From assembly GCF_027925385.1 (NCBI RefSeq), contig NZ_AP027142.1, positions 974,001-1,038,000 on the forward strand: 64,000 bases of DNA. The letters are read 5' to 3'. The notes below the pieces were generated by a model. That model was not told where the DNA came from. It searched no databases and saw nothing but the letters and a program-made list of their open reading frames with translations. This DNA is from Methylocystis iwaonis (GTDB lineage: Bacteria > Pseudomonadota > Alphaproteobacteria > Rhizobiales > Beijerinckiaceae). Positions 43,230 to 52,881 of this stretch are shown one piece after another. Position 1 is the first letter of the stretch. Each line of letters begins with the position of its first letter. A program made the position numbers and the translations under genes.

Positions 43230-44462
43230 CTACCGGGTCGCGCGCGCGAGCATTCGGTCGTAAACTGCAAGGGTTTCCGCGACATGGCGCTCCAGCGTCG
43301 CCGGCGACGCCCAATAGGCGTCATAGGCACGGTTCGACATTTGCGCGATCACTGCGTCGTTTCTCAGCTCGCGGATGGCGGAGGCAAGCGACTCTCCGTC
43401 GCCGCTCTTGAACCATAATCCGGTAACGCCATCCTCCACCGCCTCGCGCGCCGCACAGCCGTCGGCCACGATGACCGGCGTGCCCATCGCCTTCGCTTCC
43501 AGCGCGGTAAGCCCGAAGGTCTCGTACCAGAGCGAGGGAAACACCAAGGCGCGCGCAGCGCGCATCGCCGCGCGCACCTCTGCCGGCGAGCGCCAGCCGA
43601 GGAGTTGCGCTTGCGGATAGCGCGCGGCAAGCTCCCCGGCGATCGGGCCGTCCCCGATGAAGATCGGCGTCACGCCCACCCGCTGCGCCGCTTCGGCGAA
43701 GAGAAACGCGCCCTTTTCGGCCGAAAGCCTGCCCACGAAAAGGAAGCCGCCGTCTGTCGGGTCGCCCTTATGGCCCAGCGGCTCGGCTTCCACCGGATTG
43801 GTCACGCGATGGATGGCCGCACCTGCCGGCAGACAGGAGGCGAGCACTTTCTCCTGCAGATCGGAGAGCAGCAGAATATCTGAAAAGGTTTCAGCCAGAT
43901 GCGCGACATGCTCGGCGATGAAAAGGCGGATGTTGCGCCATAACTTGAACGGATAGTTGCGCGAGTCGCAATGCGTCGTCCAGCAGGCGAAGGACATGGG
44001 CTTCAAGGGGCAGACTTCGTTTTTCTGGAAATTGTAGAATCCGCCATTCGGGCAGCTCAGGAAGAATTCATGCATCGTATAGGCGGCGGGCAAGCCGCTC
44101 GCCTGTATCGGCCTGGCGATCGACGGCGACAGCGCCTTCGCCCAGCCATGCACATGGACGATCGCTCGCTCCCTCGCGAGTGCGCTCAGTGTCTCGTCGA
44201 GCGCCTTTGCGGCTTCGAAATTCCAGATTCCCTGCCGGGCCGCGTCGAGGCGGGAGGGATTGCCGAGAATATCATGCTGGCCGAGACTAACGGTTTCGAC
44301 GCCGGCCGCCTCTAAGCGCGCATCGGCCGGGCCGCAGGCGGAAAAGAAAATCACCCGGGCGCCCGCGGCCTTCAGGCCCAGCGCGCTTTCGATCGCGACC
44401 TTGGATTGGCCGCCGCTGACAAAGGCATGATCCACGCAGATGACGACGGTGAACGGGCGCAT
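43230..44462 (-). CDS. Glycosyltransferase family 4
   Basis: 410 aa, GT-B fold. The N-terminal acceptor domain starts VVICVDHAFVSGGQSKVAIE and has YTMHEFFLSCPNGGFYNFQ with a Cys-containing insert (CPLKPMSFACWTTHCDSRNYP). The C-terminal donor domain includes FLFVGRLSAEKGAFLFAEA and the EX7E-like region YETFGLTALE. It transfers a sugar from a nucleotide donor, probably in exopolysaccharide or LPS assembly. No other glycan genes are adjacent. Confidence 0.9.
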   Translation of the reverse strand: MRPFTVVICVDHAFVSGGQSKVAIESALGLKAAGARVIFFSACGPADARLEAAGVETVSLGQHDILGNPSRLDAARQGIWNFEAAKALDETLSALARERAIVHVHGWAKALSPSIARPIQASGLPAAYTMHEFFLSCPNGGFYNFQKNEVCPLKPMSFACWTTHCDSRNYPFKLWRNIRLFIAEHVAHLAETFSDILLLSDLQEKVLASCLPAGAAIHRVTNPVEAEPLGHKGDPTDGGFLFVGRLSAEKGAFLFAEAAQRVGVTPIFIGDGPIAGELAARYPQAQLLGWRSPAEVRAAMRAARALVFPSLWYETFGLTALEAKAMGTPVIVADGCAAREAVEDGVTGLWFKSGDGESLASAIRELRNDAVIAQMSNRAYDAYWASPATLERHVAETLAVYDRMLARATR

Positions 44463-44680
44463 GGCGGCTCCAGGGAAAAGACGCGGAACCTTACCGAGGC
44501 GAGCTTGCGCGGGCGTAAATGCGCGGCGCCCTCAATGTATTCATAGGTTTAAAGCTAAGCTTTATTAATCTTTTGCGCGCAATTCTGGCAACTGTGCAAT
44601 TATCGAGTGCTTTGTCTGCGAAACGCGTTGCGAGCGAGAGACAATCCATTTGATTTTAGCGCGGGCACGGGAAGCGCTTC

Positions 44681-46546
44681 ATGGATAGGGCGGACATGGA
44701 CTGCAGCGGCTGCGGGAAGCCTTCCATGCTCGGGCTGAAAGCAATACAGCACGCGGCTCTGGAAGGCGTCGCGCGCGACCAGCCCGTGAAGGCGATCATG
44801 AACCGGCTCTGCCTTCAGGTGGAGCGGCTGGCGCCGGGCGTCATCTGCTCGATTCTGTCGGTGGACCCTCTGGGAAAATTGCGTGTGCTGGCGGCGCCAA
44901 GTCTGCCGGAGGATTATTCCGCCGCGATCGATGGTCTGCTGATCGGCCCGTCGGTCGGCTCCTGCGGCACGGCCGCCTATTTCGGAAAATCCGTCGAGGT
45001 GACGGACATCGCCACCGATCCGCTCTGGGCGGATTTCAAGGATCTCGCTTTGCCGATCGGGCTGCGCGCCTGCTGGTCGTCGCCCATACGCGCCTCCGAC
45101 GGCCGGGTCATCGGCGCTTTTGCCTTCTATTACCGCACCTGCCGTGGCCCGAGCGCGCTCGACCGCACCATTGTCGAGGCCTGCATAAACCTTTGCGCCA
45201 TTGCTCTGGAGCAGGAGGAGCGCAAAGCCAGCATCCATCGCCTCGCTTATTTCGACGGCCTGACCGGGGTCGCCAATCGCGCGGCGTTCGAAAAGCGTGG
45301 ACGCGAGGCGGTGTCGGAGGCGGTCAAGAACGACTCCAGCCTCGCCATCCATTGGATCGATCTGGACGGCTTCAAGAATATCAACGATACGCTTGGTCAC
45401 GGGGCCGGAGACGCGGCGCTGCAAATCATCGCCAAGCGGATTGCGGACGTGCTGCGCTCTGGAGAGTATCTCGCCCGGATCGGCGGCGATGAATTCGTGG
45501 TGCTCCAGCAAGCCGCCGGCAAGCAGGAGGAGGTCGAGGCGCTCGCCCGCCGGCTGATCGCGGCGGCGAGCGAGCCCGTCGATTTCGGCTTCGGGGTCTT
45601 CACCTCGATCGGCGCCAGCATCGGGGTCGCGCGCGCGCCGCAGGACGGCCTGGCGCTTCCCGATCTGATGAAAAAGGCCGACCTCGCGCTCTATGAGGCA
45701 AAGCTCGCCGGCCGCAGGCGGTTCTGCTTTTTCGACGCCGAGATCGAAGCCCATTTCGCCTCGCGCTGGCAATTGGAGCAAGATCTCAAGCTGGCGCTCG
45801 CCCGTCAGGAGTTCGAGCTCTATTTCCAGCCGATCGTCGATCTTGCCGAGGCGAAGCTCGCAGGCTTCGAGGCGCTGCTGCGCTGGCGCCGGCCGGGCCA
45901 CGGTTTGCTGAGCCCGCCGCTGTTTCTCGACATCGCCGAACGCATGGGGCTGATCAACGACATTGGCGCCTGGGTTTTGAAGGAGGCCTGCACATGCGGG
46001 GCGTCGCTGCCGCACCCGCTTCGCGTCGCCGTCAATCTCTCGCCGACGCAATTGCTCAAGCCCGGCTTTGCGCTGGAGGTGGCCAGGATCGTCGGCGAAA
46101 GCAAATTCTCCCCACGCCGGCTCGAGCTCGAAATCACCGAATCGGCGCTTTTTCTGGAGAACAGCGCCACGCTCGCTTGCCTGAAGGATCTGCGGCGCCT
46201 CGGCATTTCCGTCGCCCTCGACGACTTCGGCACGGGATTTTCGGCTTTGTCGCATCTGCGGGTTTTCCCGGTCGACCGGATCAAGATCGACCGGTCCTTC
46301 GTGCAGGAGGCCGACAAAAACCCCGAAACGGCGTCGATCATCCGCGCCATCACCGGGCTGGCGCGGGAGCTCGGGGTCAGGACGACGGCCGAGGGAATCG
46401 AAACCGAGGCGCAGTTGCGCAAGCTCAAGAGCCTGGGCTGCGACGAAATCCAGGGCTATCTCGTCAGCCGCCCCAAGCCGCTCGGGGCCTTCCAGAATTT
46501 GGAGGAGCTGGCGGTCGGCGGCTCCCGCCCGGCGAAGACGGCGTAA
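44681..46546 (+). CDS. GAF-GGDEF-EAL cyclic-di-GMP protein
   Basis: 621 aa without membrane segments. Residues ~20-185 form a GAF domain (GPSVGSCGTAAYFGKSVEV). The GGDEF motif is intact at residues 268-272. The EAL domain begins at Glu397-Ala-Leu and keeps the metal and catalytic motifs NLS, ELEITES, DDFGTGFSAL, KIDRSFV and TAEGIET. Both diguanylate cyclase and phosphodiesterase activity are therefore possible, with the GAF domain deciding the balance. The gene stands alone on the plus strand. A 218-bp spacer before it holds no recognised repeat. Confidence 0.95.
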   Translation: MDRADMDCSGCGKPSMLGLKAIQHAALEGVARDQPVKAIMNRLCLQVERLAPGVICSILSVDPLGKLRVLAAPSLPEDYSAAIDGLLIGPSVGSCGTAAYFGKSVEVTDIATDPLWADFKDLALPIGLRACWSSPIRASDGRVIGAFAFYYRTCRGPSALDRTIVEACINLCAIALEQEERKASIHRLAYFDGLTGVANRAAFEKRGREAVSEAVKNDSSLAIHWIDLDGFKNINDTLGHGAGDAALQIIAKRIADVLRSGEYLARIGGDEFVVLQQAAGKQEEVEALARRLIAAASEPVDFGFGVFTSIGASIGVARAPQDGLALPDLMKKADLALYEAKLAGRRRFCFFDAEIEAHFASRWQLEQDLKLALARQEFELYFQPIVDLAEAKLAGFEALLRWRRPGHGLLSPPLFLDIAERMGLINDIGAWVLKEACTCGASLPHPLRVAVNLSPTQLLKPGFALEVARIVGESKFSPRRLELEITESALFLENSATLACLKDLRRLGISVALDDFGTGFSALSHLRVFPVDRIKIDRSFVQEADKNPETASIIRAITGLARELGVRTTAEGIETEAQLRKLKSLGCDEIQGYLVSRPKPLGAFQNLEELAVGGSRPAKTA

Positions 46547-46620
46547 GCGCGGCCATTCGTCCGCCAGTCCTTTGGCTGGAGCCTCGCGCATCGCCTTCCG
46601 AATCGCGCTAAGATGGCCGC

Positions 46621-48636
46621 ATGGCCACGAAACCCGATCTTTTCGGCGGCGCGCCGCGCAAGGCGCCCGCGCCCAAAACCGCCGCGAAACCGACCCCCGC
46701 GGAATATGACGCCGGCTCCATCGAGGTGCTCGAGGGGCTGGAGCCCGTCCGCCGGCGCCCCGGCATGTATATCGGCGGCACGGACGAGACCGCGCTGCAC
46801 CACCTCTTCGCCGAGGTGCTCGACAACGCCATGGACGAGGCTGTCGCCGGCTACGCCACCTTCATCGAAGTGACGCTGGAGCCCGATGGCTGGCTGACGG
46901 TCAACGACAATGGCCGCGGCATCCCGGTCGGCCCGCATCCCAAGATGAAGGACAAATCCGCGCTGGAGGTCGTCATGACCGTCCTTCACGCGGGCGGCAA
47001 ATTCGATTCCGGCGCCTATCAGACCTCCGGCGGCCTGCACGGCGTCGGCGTGTCGGTTGTGAACGCTTTGTCCGAGAAGGTGGAAGTCGAGGTCGCGCGC
47101 GAGCAGCAGCTCTACCGCATGGCGTTCTCGCGCGGCCTGCCGCTCGGCAAGCTCGTCAATGTCGGCAAGATCAACAATCGCCGCGGCACGCGCGTGCGCT
47201 TCAAGCCGGACGCCCAGATTTTCGACGCGAACGCCCATTGGAAGCCGGCGCGGCTCTTCCGCATGGCGCGCTCCAAGGCCTATCTCTACGGCGGCGTGGA
47301 AATCCGCTGGCGCTGCGACCCGTCGCTCATCGAGCCAGGCTCGGACGTTCCCGCCGAAACGGTGCTGTGCTTCCCCGGCGGGTTGAAGGACTATCTCGCC
47401 CGCGAGACGCATGACAAGGAGCTCGTCACCGACCAGCCTTTCTCCGGCAAGGTGACGCGCGAAGGGGGCCATGGCTCGCTCGAATGGGCGGTCGCCTGGT
47501 TCGCCGAGGATGACGGCTTCATCCATTCCTACTGCAACACGGTCTGGACGCCGGACGGCGGCACGCATGAGGCGGGTCTTCGAAACGCGCTATTGAAGGC
47601 GTTGAAGGACCACGCCGATCGCACTGGTCAGACAAAACGCTTCAAGGACGTGACCGCCGACGATCTGATGAGCCAGGCGGCGGCGATGATCTCCGTCTTC
47701 ATCCGCGATCCGCAATTCCAAGGCCAGACCAAGAACCGGCTGATGAGCGCCGATGGCGCGCGCATCGTCGAGGGAACGGTCCGCGACGCCTTCGACCATT
47801 GGCTCGCCGCCGCGCCGACGCAGGCCAATAAGCTGCTCGATTTCGCGGTGACGCGCGCCGAGGAGCGCCTGCGCCGCAAGGCCGAGAAGGACGTCGCCCG
47901 CAAGACCGCGACGCGCAAATTGCGGCTGCCGGGCAAGCTCGTCGACTGCACCAATAATTCGGCGGAAGGCTCCGAGCTTTTCATCGTCGAAGGCGATTCG
48001 GCCGGCGGCTCCGCGAAGGAGGGCCGCAATCGCACCATGCAGGCCATTCTTCCCCTGCGCGGCAAAATCCTCAACGTCGCCTCGGCGACGAAGGACAAGC
48101 TCCTCGCCAATCAGCAGCTCGCCGATCTCACGCAGGCGCTGGGCTGCGGGCTCGGCGCGCATTATCGCGAGGAGGAGCTTCGCTACGAGAAGGTCATCGT
48201 GATGACCGACGCCGACGTCGACGGCGCCCATATCGCGTCGCTGCTCATCACCTTCTTCTACCGGCAAATGCCGCGGCTCATCGAGAACGGCCATCTCTAT
48301 CTGGCCCAGCCGCCGCTCTATAAGCTCACGCAAGGGGCGAAAACGGTCTATGCCCGCGATGACGCGCATCGCGACGAGCTGATCCGCACCGTGCTCACCG
48401 GCAAGGGCAAGGTCGAGACCAATCGCTTCAAGGGCCTGGGCGAAATGAGCGCCGCCCAGCTCAAGGAGACGACCATGGACCCGGGTAAGCGCACGCTGCT
48501 CAAGGTGGTTCTGGTTGGAGAGGAGCGCGAGGAGGTGGCCGATTGCGTCGAGCGGCTGATGGGCAACAAGCCCGAGGCGCGCTTTGCCTTCATCCAGGAG
48601 AAGGCGGCCTTCGCGACGGAATTGCTGGATATTTGA
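46621..48636 (+). CDS. parE: DNA topoisomerase IV subunit B
   Basis: 671 aa, the length of ParE rather than GyrB (~800 aa). The GHKL ATPase domain has EVLDNAMDEA, NGRGIPVGPHP and GGLHGVGVSVVNALS. The TOPRIM domain contains VEGDSAGGSAKEGRNR and the metal Asp pair in TDADVDGAHIASLL. GLGEMSAAQLKETTMDP is near the end. With ParC it decatenates daughter chromosomes; essential. It lies just inside the inverted IS copies, and its stop is four bases from a BIME arm. Confidence 0.96.
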   Translation: MATKPDLFGGAPRKAPAPKTAAKPTPAEYDAGSIEVLEGLEPVRRRPGMYIGGTDETALHHLFAEVLDNAMDEAVAGYATFIEVTLEPDGWLTVNDNGRGIPVGPHPKMKDKSALEVVMTVLHAGGKFDSGAYQTSGGLHGVGVSVVNALSEKVEVEVAREQQLYRMAFSRGLPLGKLVNVGKINNRRGTRVRFKPDAQIFDANAHWKPARLFRMARSKAYLYGGVEIRWRCDPSLIEPGSDVPAETVLCFPGGLKDYLARETHDKELVTDQPFSGKVTREGGHGSLEWAVAWFAEDDGFIHSYCNTVWTPDGGTHEAGLRNALLKALKDHADRTGQTKRFKDVTADDLMSQAAAMISVFIRDPQFQGQTKNRLMSADGARIVEGTVRDAFDHWLAAAPTQANKLLDFAVTRAEERLRRKAEKDVARKTATRKLRLPGKLVDCTNNSAEGSELFIVEGDSAGGSAKEGRNRTMQAILPLRGKILNVASATKDKLLANQQLADLTQALGCGLGAHYREEELRYEKVIVMTDADVDGAHIASLLITFFYRQMPRLIENGHLYLAQPPLYKLTQGAKTVYARDDAHRDELIRTVLTGKGKVETNRFKGLGEMSAAQLKETTMDPGKRTLLKVVLVGEEREEVADCVERLMGNKPEARFAFIQEKAAFATELLDI

Positions 48637-48640
48637 TTGG

Positions 48641-48669
48641 CCCCCTCCCTGTCCCTCCCCCGTTTCACG
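48641..48669. repeat. BIME arm left of IS copy B
   Basis: CCCCCTCCCTGTCCCTCCCC then CGTTTCACG. It is the reverse complement of the arm to the right of copy A (40066-40095) and starts four bases after the parE stop codon. Confidence 0.8.
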
Positions 48670-49959
48670 CAGGGCTGTCCGGGGAAATCATAGGGCCGCG
48701 AGCTGGAGCTGCAGACTAGAGAAGTCTCGGCCGGGCTTGGGCCTGATTGGCGGCTTGTCGATAAGCGCGATCGGCCGGCGGTCGAAGAGGAAGCGGCCGA
48801 CGAGCTCGGCGAAACGCAGTGCCGCCATGTCGATCTTGTGGACGCAGGCGGCGATGCGCAGCAGGGTGAAGGCGATCATCGCGGCGAAGAGCTGCAGGCG
48901 CACGGCGTTTTCGGCCTCGCCGATGAAGCTCTTGATGTTGAGATGCTGCTTGATCCAACGGAACAGCAGCTCGATTGCCCAGCGGCCCTTGTAGAGCGCG
49001 GCGATTTCCGCGGCCGGGCGGCGCATGTCGTTGACGATGAGGACGATGCGGCCTTTGGCCTCGTCTCTTTCCACGGTGATGCGCCGCAGCGGCATGGGCA
49101 GCTTGGAATCGCCTTTGCTGGCCAGCGCCACCTCCTCGTCGGCGATCACGGCGAAGCCGTCGCCCCGCGCGCTTTCGGGGTCGAGCGGGCGGGCGGCGAT
49201 CGCCCGGAAGCGGGCGTTCGCCTTCGGCCGGGTGACGAAGAAAGCGCCTTGCGCGGCGATCTCGGTCCACCAGCGATAGTCGCAATAGCCTTTGTCGAAG
49301 ACATAAGCGGCGCCCGGCTCGATATCGGTTTTCTTGCCGATCTCTATGTCGTTCACATTGGCGGGCGTGACTTCCGCGCGAAGGGGCCGATTGGCGCGCG
49401 GGTCATGGACCACGTGCATTTTGAGGCCGTGAGTGCGGCCGTTGGAGCGGGCGTAATCGAGGAATTTGCTCAAAGGGATGGGCGTCGAATCGATGAGGCG
49501 GATCATGTCCGCGCCCTCCCGGCGCGTATGACGGTCGAGCGCGCCGGAGAGCATGGCGAAGAGATCGGCGAAGACGGCGACGGGCCGGCGGGCGTTGGCG
49601 TCGGAAAGGGTCGTGCGCGCGAGCCGCCGCGTCCCGAGGTGATAATGCGCGCGCGCGTCGGCGTTGAAGGCGGGAACGAGGGCGCGCAGGCTGGAGACCC
49701 CGGCAAGCTGGGCGTAGATGAGCGCGACGAGGTGATCCCAGCTCTTGAAGGATTTGTCGTAGGCGTCGCCGCCATGCCGCTCGACGATCTGCTTGAAGGC
49801 GCGCCGATCGACCGGCTTGAGCAGTTGGGCGAATACAGTAGAGTGCACGGGCATGTCCGGTCCTTTTTTCCAGTCTCGACAACCGGAAAATACCCGACAA
49901 CCGTCGGGAAAACCGGGCATGCGCCCGCGACCTTTCGACTCATTCCCCGGACAGCCCTG
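48670..49959 (-). mobile_element. IS4-family insertion sequence, copy B (inverted)
   Basis: 1290 bp, in opposite orientation to copy A with the same terminal repeats (CAGGGCTGTCCGGGGAA) and identical transposase. In IS orientation its right flank equals that of copy A for 30 bases and its left flank is a near-copy (CCCGCTTGCGG against CCCGCTTTAGCG). No target-site duplication is seen. With copy A it brackets 8.6 kb containing parE. Confidence 0.95.
48688..49854 (-). CDS. IS4-family transposase (DUF4372 + DDE), copy B
   Basis: 388 aa, residue-for-residue identical to the transposase of copy A: DUF4372-like N-terminus, catalytic Asp122, Asp187 and Glu295. The start is ATG 49854; the open frame continues further upstream through the IS end and the BIME repeat without coding meaning. 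Two identical copies imply recent duplication or ongoing gene conversion. Confidence 0.95.
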   Translation of the reverse strand: MPVHSTVFAQLLKPVDRRAFKQIVERHGGDAYDKSFKSWDHLVALIYAQLAGVSSLRALVPAFNADARAHYHLGTRRLARTTLSDANARRPVAVFADLFAMLSGALDRHTRREGADMIRLIDSTPIPLSKFLDYARSNGRTHGLKMHVVHDPRANRPLRAEVTPANVNDIEIGKKTDIEPGAAYVFDKGYCDYRWWTEIAAQGAFFVTRPKANARFRAIAARPLDPESARGDGFAVIADEEVALASKGDSKLPMPLRRITVERDEAKGRIVLIVNDMRRPAAEIAALYKGRWAIELLFRWIKQHLNIKSFIGEAENAVRLQLFAAMIAFTLLRIAACVHKIDMAALRFAELVGRFLFDRRPIALIDKPPIRPKPGRDFSSLQLQLAAL

Positions 49960-50056
49960 CCGCAAGCGGGAGAGGGGACGCTCACGATCAGCATGGTCTA
50001 TGAAGTCCGCAATCTGCCCCCTCTCCCGCGAAGCGGGGGAGGGTTGGGGAGGGGGC
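49960..50056. repeat. BIME-like composite repeat right of IS copy B
   Basis: It resumes the split palindrome (CCGCAAGCGGGAGAGGGGAC), then the conserved spacer (complement of GCAGATTGCGGACTTCATAG), then an intact palindrome CCCTCTCCCGCGAAGCGGGG. This is the mirror image of the layout at 4388-4484. Confidence 0.83.
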
Positions 50057-50126
50057 CAACCAGCTACCACCCGCTCGCGCCCGCGCCCGTCTGCCACTAT
50101 AATGCCGCATCTCCGAAAGGTGATGC

Positions 50127-51191
50127 GTGAGCGATACGGACACATTCCCCGACGCCGGCGAGGCGCGCGGCGCGGCTTCGGACTGCGGCGCGATCCAGGA
50201 TCAGGCCTATGCGCTCGAGCGCATGCAGCTCGCGCTCGACGCCGGCCGCACGGGCGTCTGGGACTGGAACCTCGTGACCGGCGCGGTGCATCTCGACGCC
50301 CGCGTGCGCCAGCTCTGGGGCCTCCACGACGACACCGAGCCGAGCTTCGACGTCTTCCGCAATGCGCTGCACCCGCAGGACAAACGCCGCAGCAAGGAGG
50401 CCGTCGGCCTCGCGCTCGATCCGACCTATGAAGGCGATTACGAGATCGAATATCGCGTCATCGGCGTGAAGGACAAGATCGAGCGCTGGGTGTCGATCCG
50501 CGGCCGCACCTTCTTCGAGAACGGACGGCCCGTGCGTATCCTCGGCACGGCGCGCGACATCACCGAGCGCAAGATGCGCGAGCAGCATGTGCGCGTGCTG
50601 CTGCGCGAATTGGTGCATCGCTCGAAAAACCTATTGGCCGTCGTGCAGGCCATGTCGCGGCAGACGGCGGCGGGCGCGCCATCCGTGGAAGAGTTTCAGC
50701 GCAAGTTCAGCGCGCGCCTTCAGGCGCTTTCCATGGCGCATGATCTTCTCGTGTCGCAGGATTGGCGCGGCGCCTCCATGCGCGAATTGGTGGGCGCGCA
50801 GCTCGCCTATTGCATGGACGTTCCCAAGGACGACCTTCCCGAGCATGCGCGGATCGAGGGCCCGAAGATCAATCTGAAGCCGGAGGCCGCGCAGAACATC
50901 GGCCTTGCGCTGCACGAGCTCGTCACAAATGCATTGAGCTATGGCGCGCTCTCCGTGCCGGAGGGAAGCGTCTCGCTGACATGGGATTTCGAGGACGACC
51001 GGCTCAACATCGAATGGCGCGAGAGCGGCGGCCCGCCGCTCGTGACGCCGCCGAAGGAAGGCTTCGGCCACAAGGTGGTCAAGAAGCTTGTCGCCCAGGC
51101 GCTCGACGGCGAAGCCACATTGAGCTTCCCGCCGGACGGGCTGATCTGGACGCTGTCGATTCCCGCGAGCTTCGCGATGTTGCGCGAGTAG
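50127..51191 (+). CDS. PAS-domain sensor histidine kinase of the HWE family
   Basis: 354 aa from a GTG start with AAAGGTG ahead. Residues ~30-155 form a PAS domain with a PAC end (GTARDITERKMRE). The phosphoacceptor is His164 in LRELVHRSKNLLAVVQAM. HELVTNALSYGALS and the WRESGGPP segment with GFGHKVV are the HWE features that replace the usual N and G1 boxes. No membrane segment, so it is a cytosolic sensor; PAS could bind flavin or haem, but no Cys of the LOV type is apparent. No response regulator is adjacent (orphan). Confidence 0.92.
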   Translation: MSDTDTFPDAGEARGAASDCGAIQDQAYALERMQLALDAGRTGVWDWNLVTGAVHLDARVRQLWGLHDDTEPSFDVFRNALHPQDKRRSKEAVGLALDPTYEGDYEIEYRVIGVKDKIERWVSIRGRTFFENGRPVRILGTARDITERKMREQHVRVLLRELVHRSKNLLAVVQAMSRQTAAGAPSVEEFQRKFSARLQALSMAHDLLVSQDWRGASMRELVGAQLAYCMDVPKDDLPEHARIEGPKINLKPEAAQNIGLALHELVTNALSYGALSVPEGSVSLTWDFEDDRLNIEWRESGGPPLVTPPKEGFGHKVVKKLVAQALDGEATLSFPPDGLIWTLSIPASFAMLRE

Positions 51192-51199
51192 CGCCAGCC

Positions 51200-51474
51200 G
51201 TCATTGCGAGCGAAGCGAAGCAATCCAGAGCGTCATCACGGCACTGGATTGCTTCGTCGCTTTGCTCCTCGCAATGACGGCGGGGGTCGGCAGCGGGAGC
51301 CCTTATCACGAGATCCGCATGATTGGTGCGGTGTCATTCCCGACGCTCGCGAAGCGAGCGATCGCGAATCCAGAGCCGAACCAGCGCTATTGCGGCTCTG
51401 GATTCCCGGTTGGGCTTTCAGCCCGCCGGGAATGACACGTCCCGATGTGAGCTGTTCAACGTGAAATGGCGTCA
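51200..51474. repeat. 80-bp palindrome followed by a complete MITE-like unit
   Basis: 51200-51278 is an 80-bp-family copy. 51304-51474 is a MITE-like unit (left end TTATCACGAGATCCGCATGA, arms 51333-51436, right end GTGAAATGGCGTCAC). Its right end overlaps the last codons of the DUF2252 gene (51456-51474), including the stop. Confidence 0.85.
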
Positions 51475-52841
51475 CTCTGCGCCGCACGATAGGCGTCGAA
51501 ATCATCCTTCGTTTGCTTCGCATAGAGCATGGCAAACGAAGCCAGCGCATCCTCGAAAGCCTCGCCCTTGCCCATATAGCCCGCGAGCACGGCGGGCCGC
51601 GACGAACGCGCATGGGCGCGCGCCAGCGTGCTGCCGCAGAGCTCCGCGTAACGCGGGAAGGCTTCGTCTTTCAGCAATTCGGAGATCGAGCCGAGACGGC
51701 GCGTCTTGAGATGGCGCATATAGAAGCGCCGCCCGGTTTCGGCGTCGTCCGCATGGGCGAGGAAAATATCCGACGCCGCCTGCATGACCCGCTGCCCAGT
51801 GGTCACGCGCTTTCCTTGCGACTCTTTCCAGCCTCCCTGGCCGAAGCGCTCCAGCACGGAAGGCCGCGCTTCCTTGATCTGCAAAGCGAGCGGCTGGTCA
51901 TCTTCCGACATATAGAGGCCGATGGCGCAGAATGTGCCGACGCTGCCGACGCCCACGGCCTTGAAGGCGGTGTCGCTGAGCCGATAGCGCTCGAAAAGCG
52001 TGGCGAAGGGCGCCTGTAGGCCGTCTTGCACAAGATGCTCGAAAAGCTTCGGCAGATCGATGTCCGCGCCCGGATCGCGCAGCGATTCGAGATGTTGAAG
52101 CTTCGGCGGCTTGTCGACGAAGCGCCAACCGTCGCCGACCTTTTCGATTTTCGGCAGACCGTCGATGCGGTCCTGCGGGCCGTTCCCCTCATAGATCGCA
52201 GCGCTGAGCTTGTCGTGCAGCACGCGGTCGCGCAGGGCTTTGACAATGTCGCGCAAGTGAACGCGCACATTCCAGACCTCGATCGGCGACATGGCCGCGA
52301 GCTCCAGCAGGCGCGCGCGATAGGTCTTTACCGTGCGGCGGGCGAATTGGCGCGCTTGGCTTTTGGAGAAATTCATATCCAGCGCCGCCACTGCGACGCT
52401 CGTCGCCAAACGCCGCAGATCGAAGATGATGTCGACATGCGGCAGCGTCTCGTCGAAGTCGTTGACGTCGAAGAGGATGTTGCCTTCCGGCGACGAGAAG
52501 GCGCCGAAATTCATCAAATGACAATCGCCGCAGGCCTGCGCGGTCACGCCGGGCGCGAGCTGGCTTGCGAGATCGAACGCCATGACATCGGCTGCGCCGC
52601 GCAGGAACGCAAAGGCGGACTCCGCCATCGCTTTGCGCCGCATGGGCAGCAAGGATTGCAGACGCGGGCGTTCCGTCTCGGCAATGATCGCGATCGGATC
52701 GCGGATTTCGGGCGGGACAAAATCCGCGAGCGCCTCGCGCGGGACCGCCTCACGCAGGCTTTTCCCGAGCTTGTAGCAGTCGCGCCGGCCGAGGCCGGCG
52801 GCGTCGCGATGTCCGAGATCTTGCCAATCGATTTCCGTCAT
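51456..52841 (-). CDS. DUF2252 family protein
   Basis: 461 aa. The DUF2252 pattern is clear: PMRRKAMAESAFAFLRGAADVMAFDLA, then CGDCHLMNFGAFSSPEGNILFDVNDFDETLPHVDIIFDLRRLATSV (kinase-like core with HxxN and the DFDE metal motif) and VGVGSVGTFCAIGLYM. The fold is thought to be protein-kinase/aminoglycoside-phosphotransferase-like; the activity is not established. The C-terminal residues SDAISR and the stop lie in the end of a MITE-like repeat, so the repeat has replaced or supplied the original terminus. Confidence 0.88.
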   Translation of the reverse strand: MTEIDWQDLGHRDAAGLGRRDCYKLGKSLREAVPREALADFVPPEIRDPIAIIAETERPRLQSLLPMRRKAMAESAFAFLRGAADVMAFDLASQLAPGVTAQACGDCHLMNFGAFSSPEGNILFDVNDFDETLPHVDIIFDLRRLATSVAVAALDMNFSKSQARQFARRTVKTYRARLLELAAMSPIEVWNVRVHLRDIVKALRDRVLHDKLSAAIYEGNGPQDRIDGLPKIEKVGDGWRFVDKPPKLQHLESLRDPGADIDLPKLFEHLVQDGLQAPFATLFERYRLSDTAFKAVGVGSVGTFCAIGLYMSEDDQPLALQIKEARPSVLERFGQGGWKESQGKRVTTGQRVMQAASDIFLAHADDAETGRRFYMRHLKTRRLGSISELLKDEAFPRYAELCGSTLARAHARSSRPAVLAGYMGKGEAFEDALASFAMLYAKQTKDDFDAYRAAQSDAISR

Positions 52842-52881
52842 GAGCGGATGTTAGCCCGCCCACATGGCGTTACCAAGTCGT

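Noticed and set aside
40066..48669. The segment between the two inverted IS4 copies as a composite transposon with cargo
   Set aside because: It contains the essential parE gene and ordinary chromosomal genes with matching composition, and there is no outer target duplication. Independent insertions or a recombination inversion explain it better.
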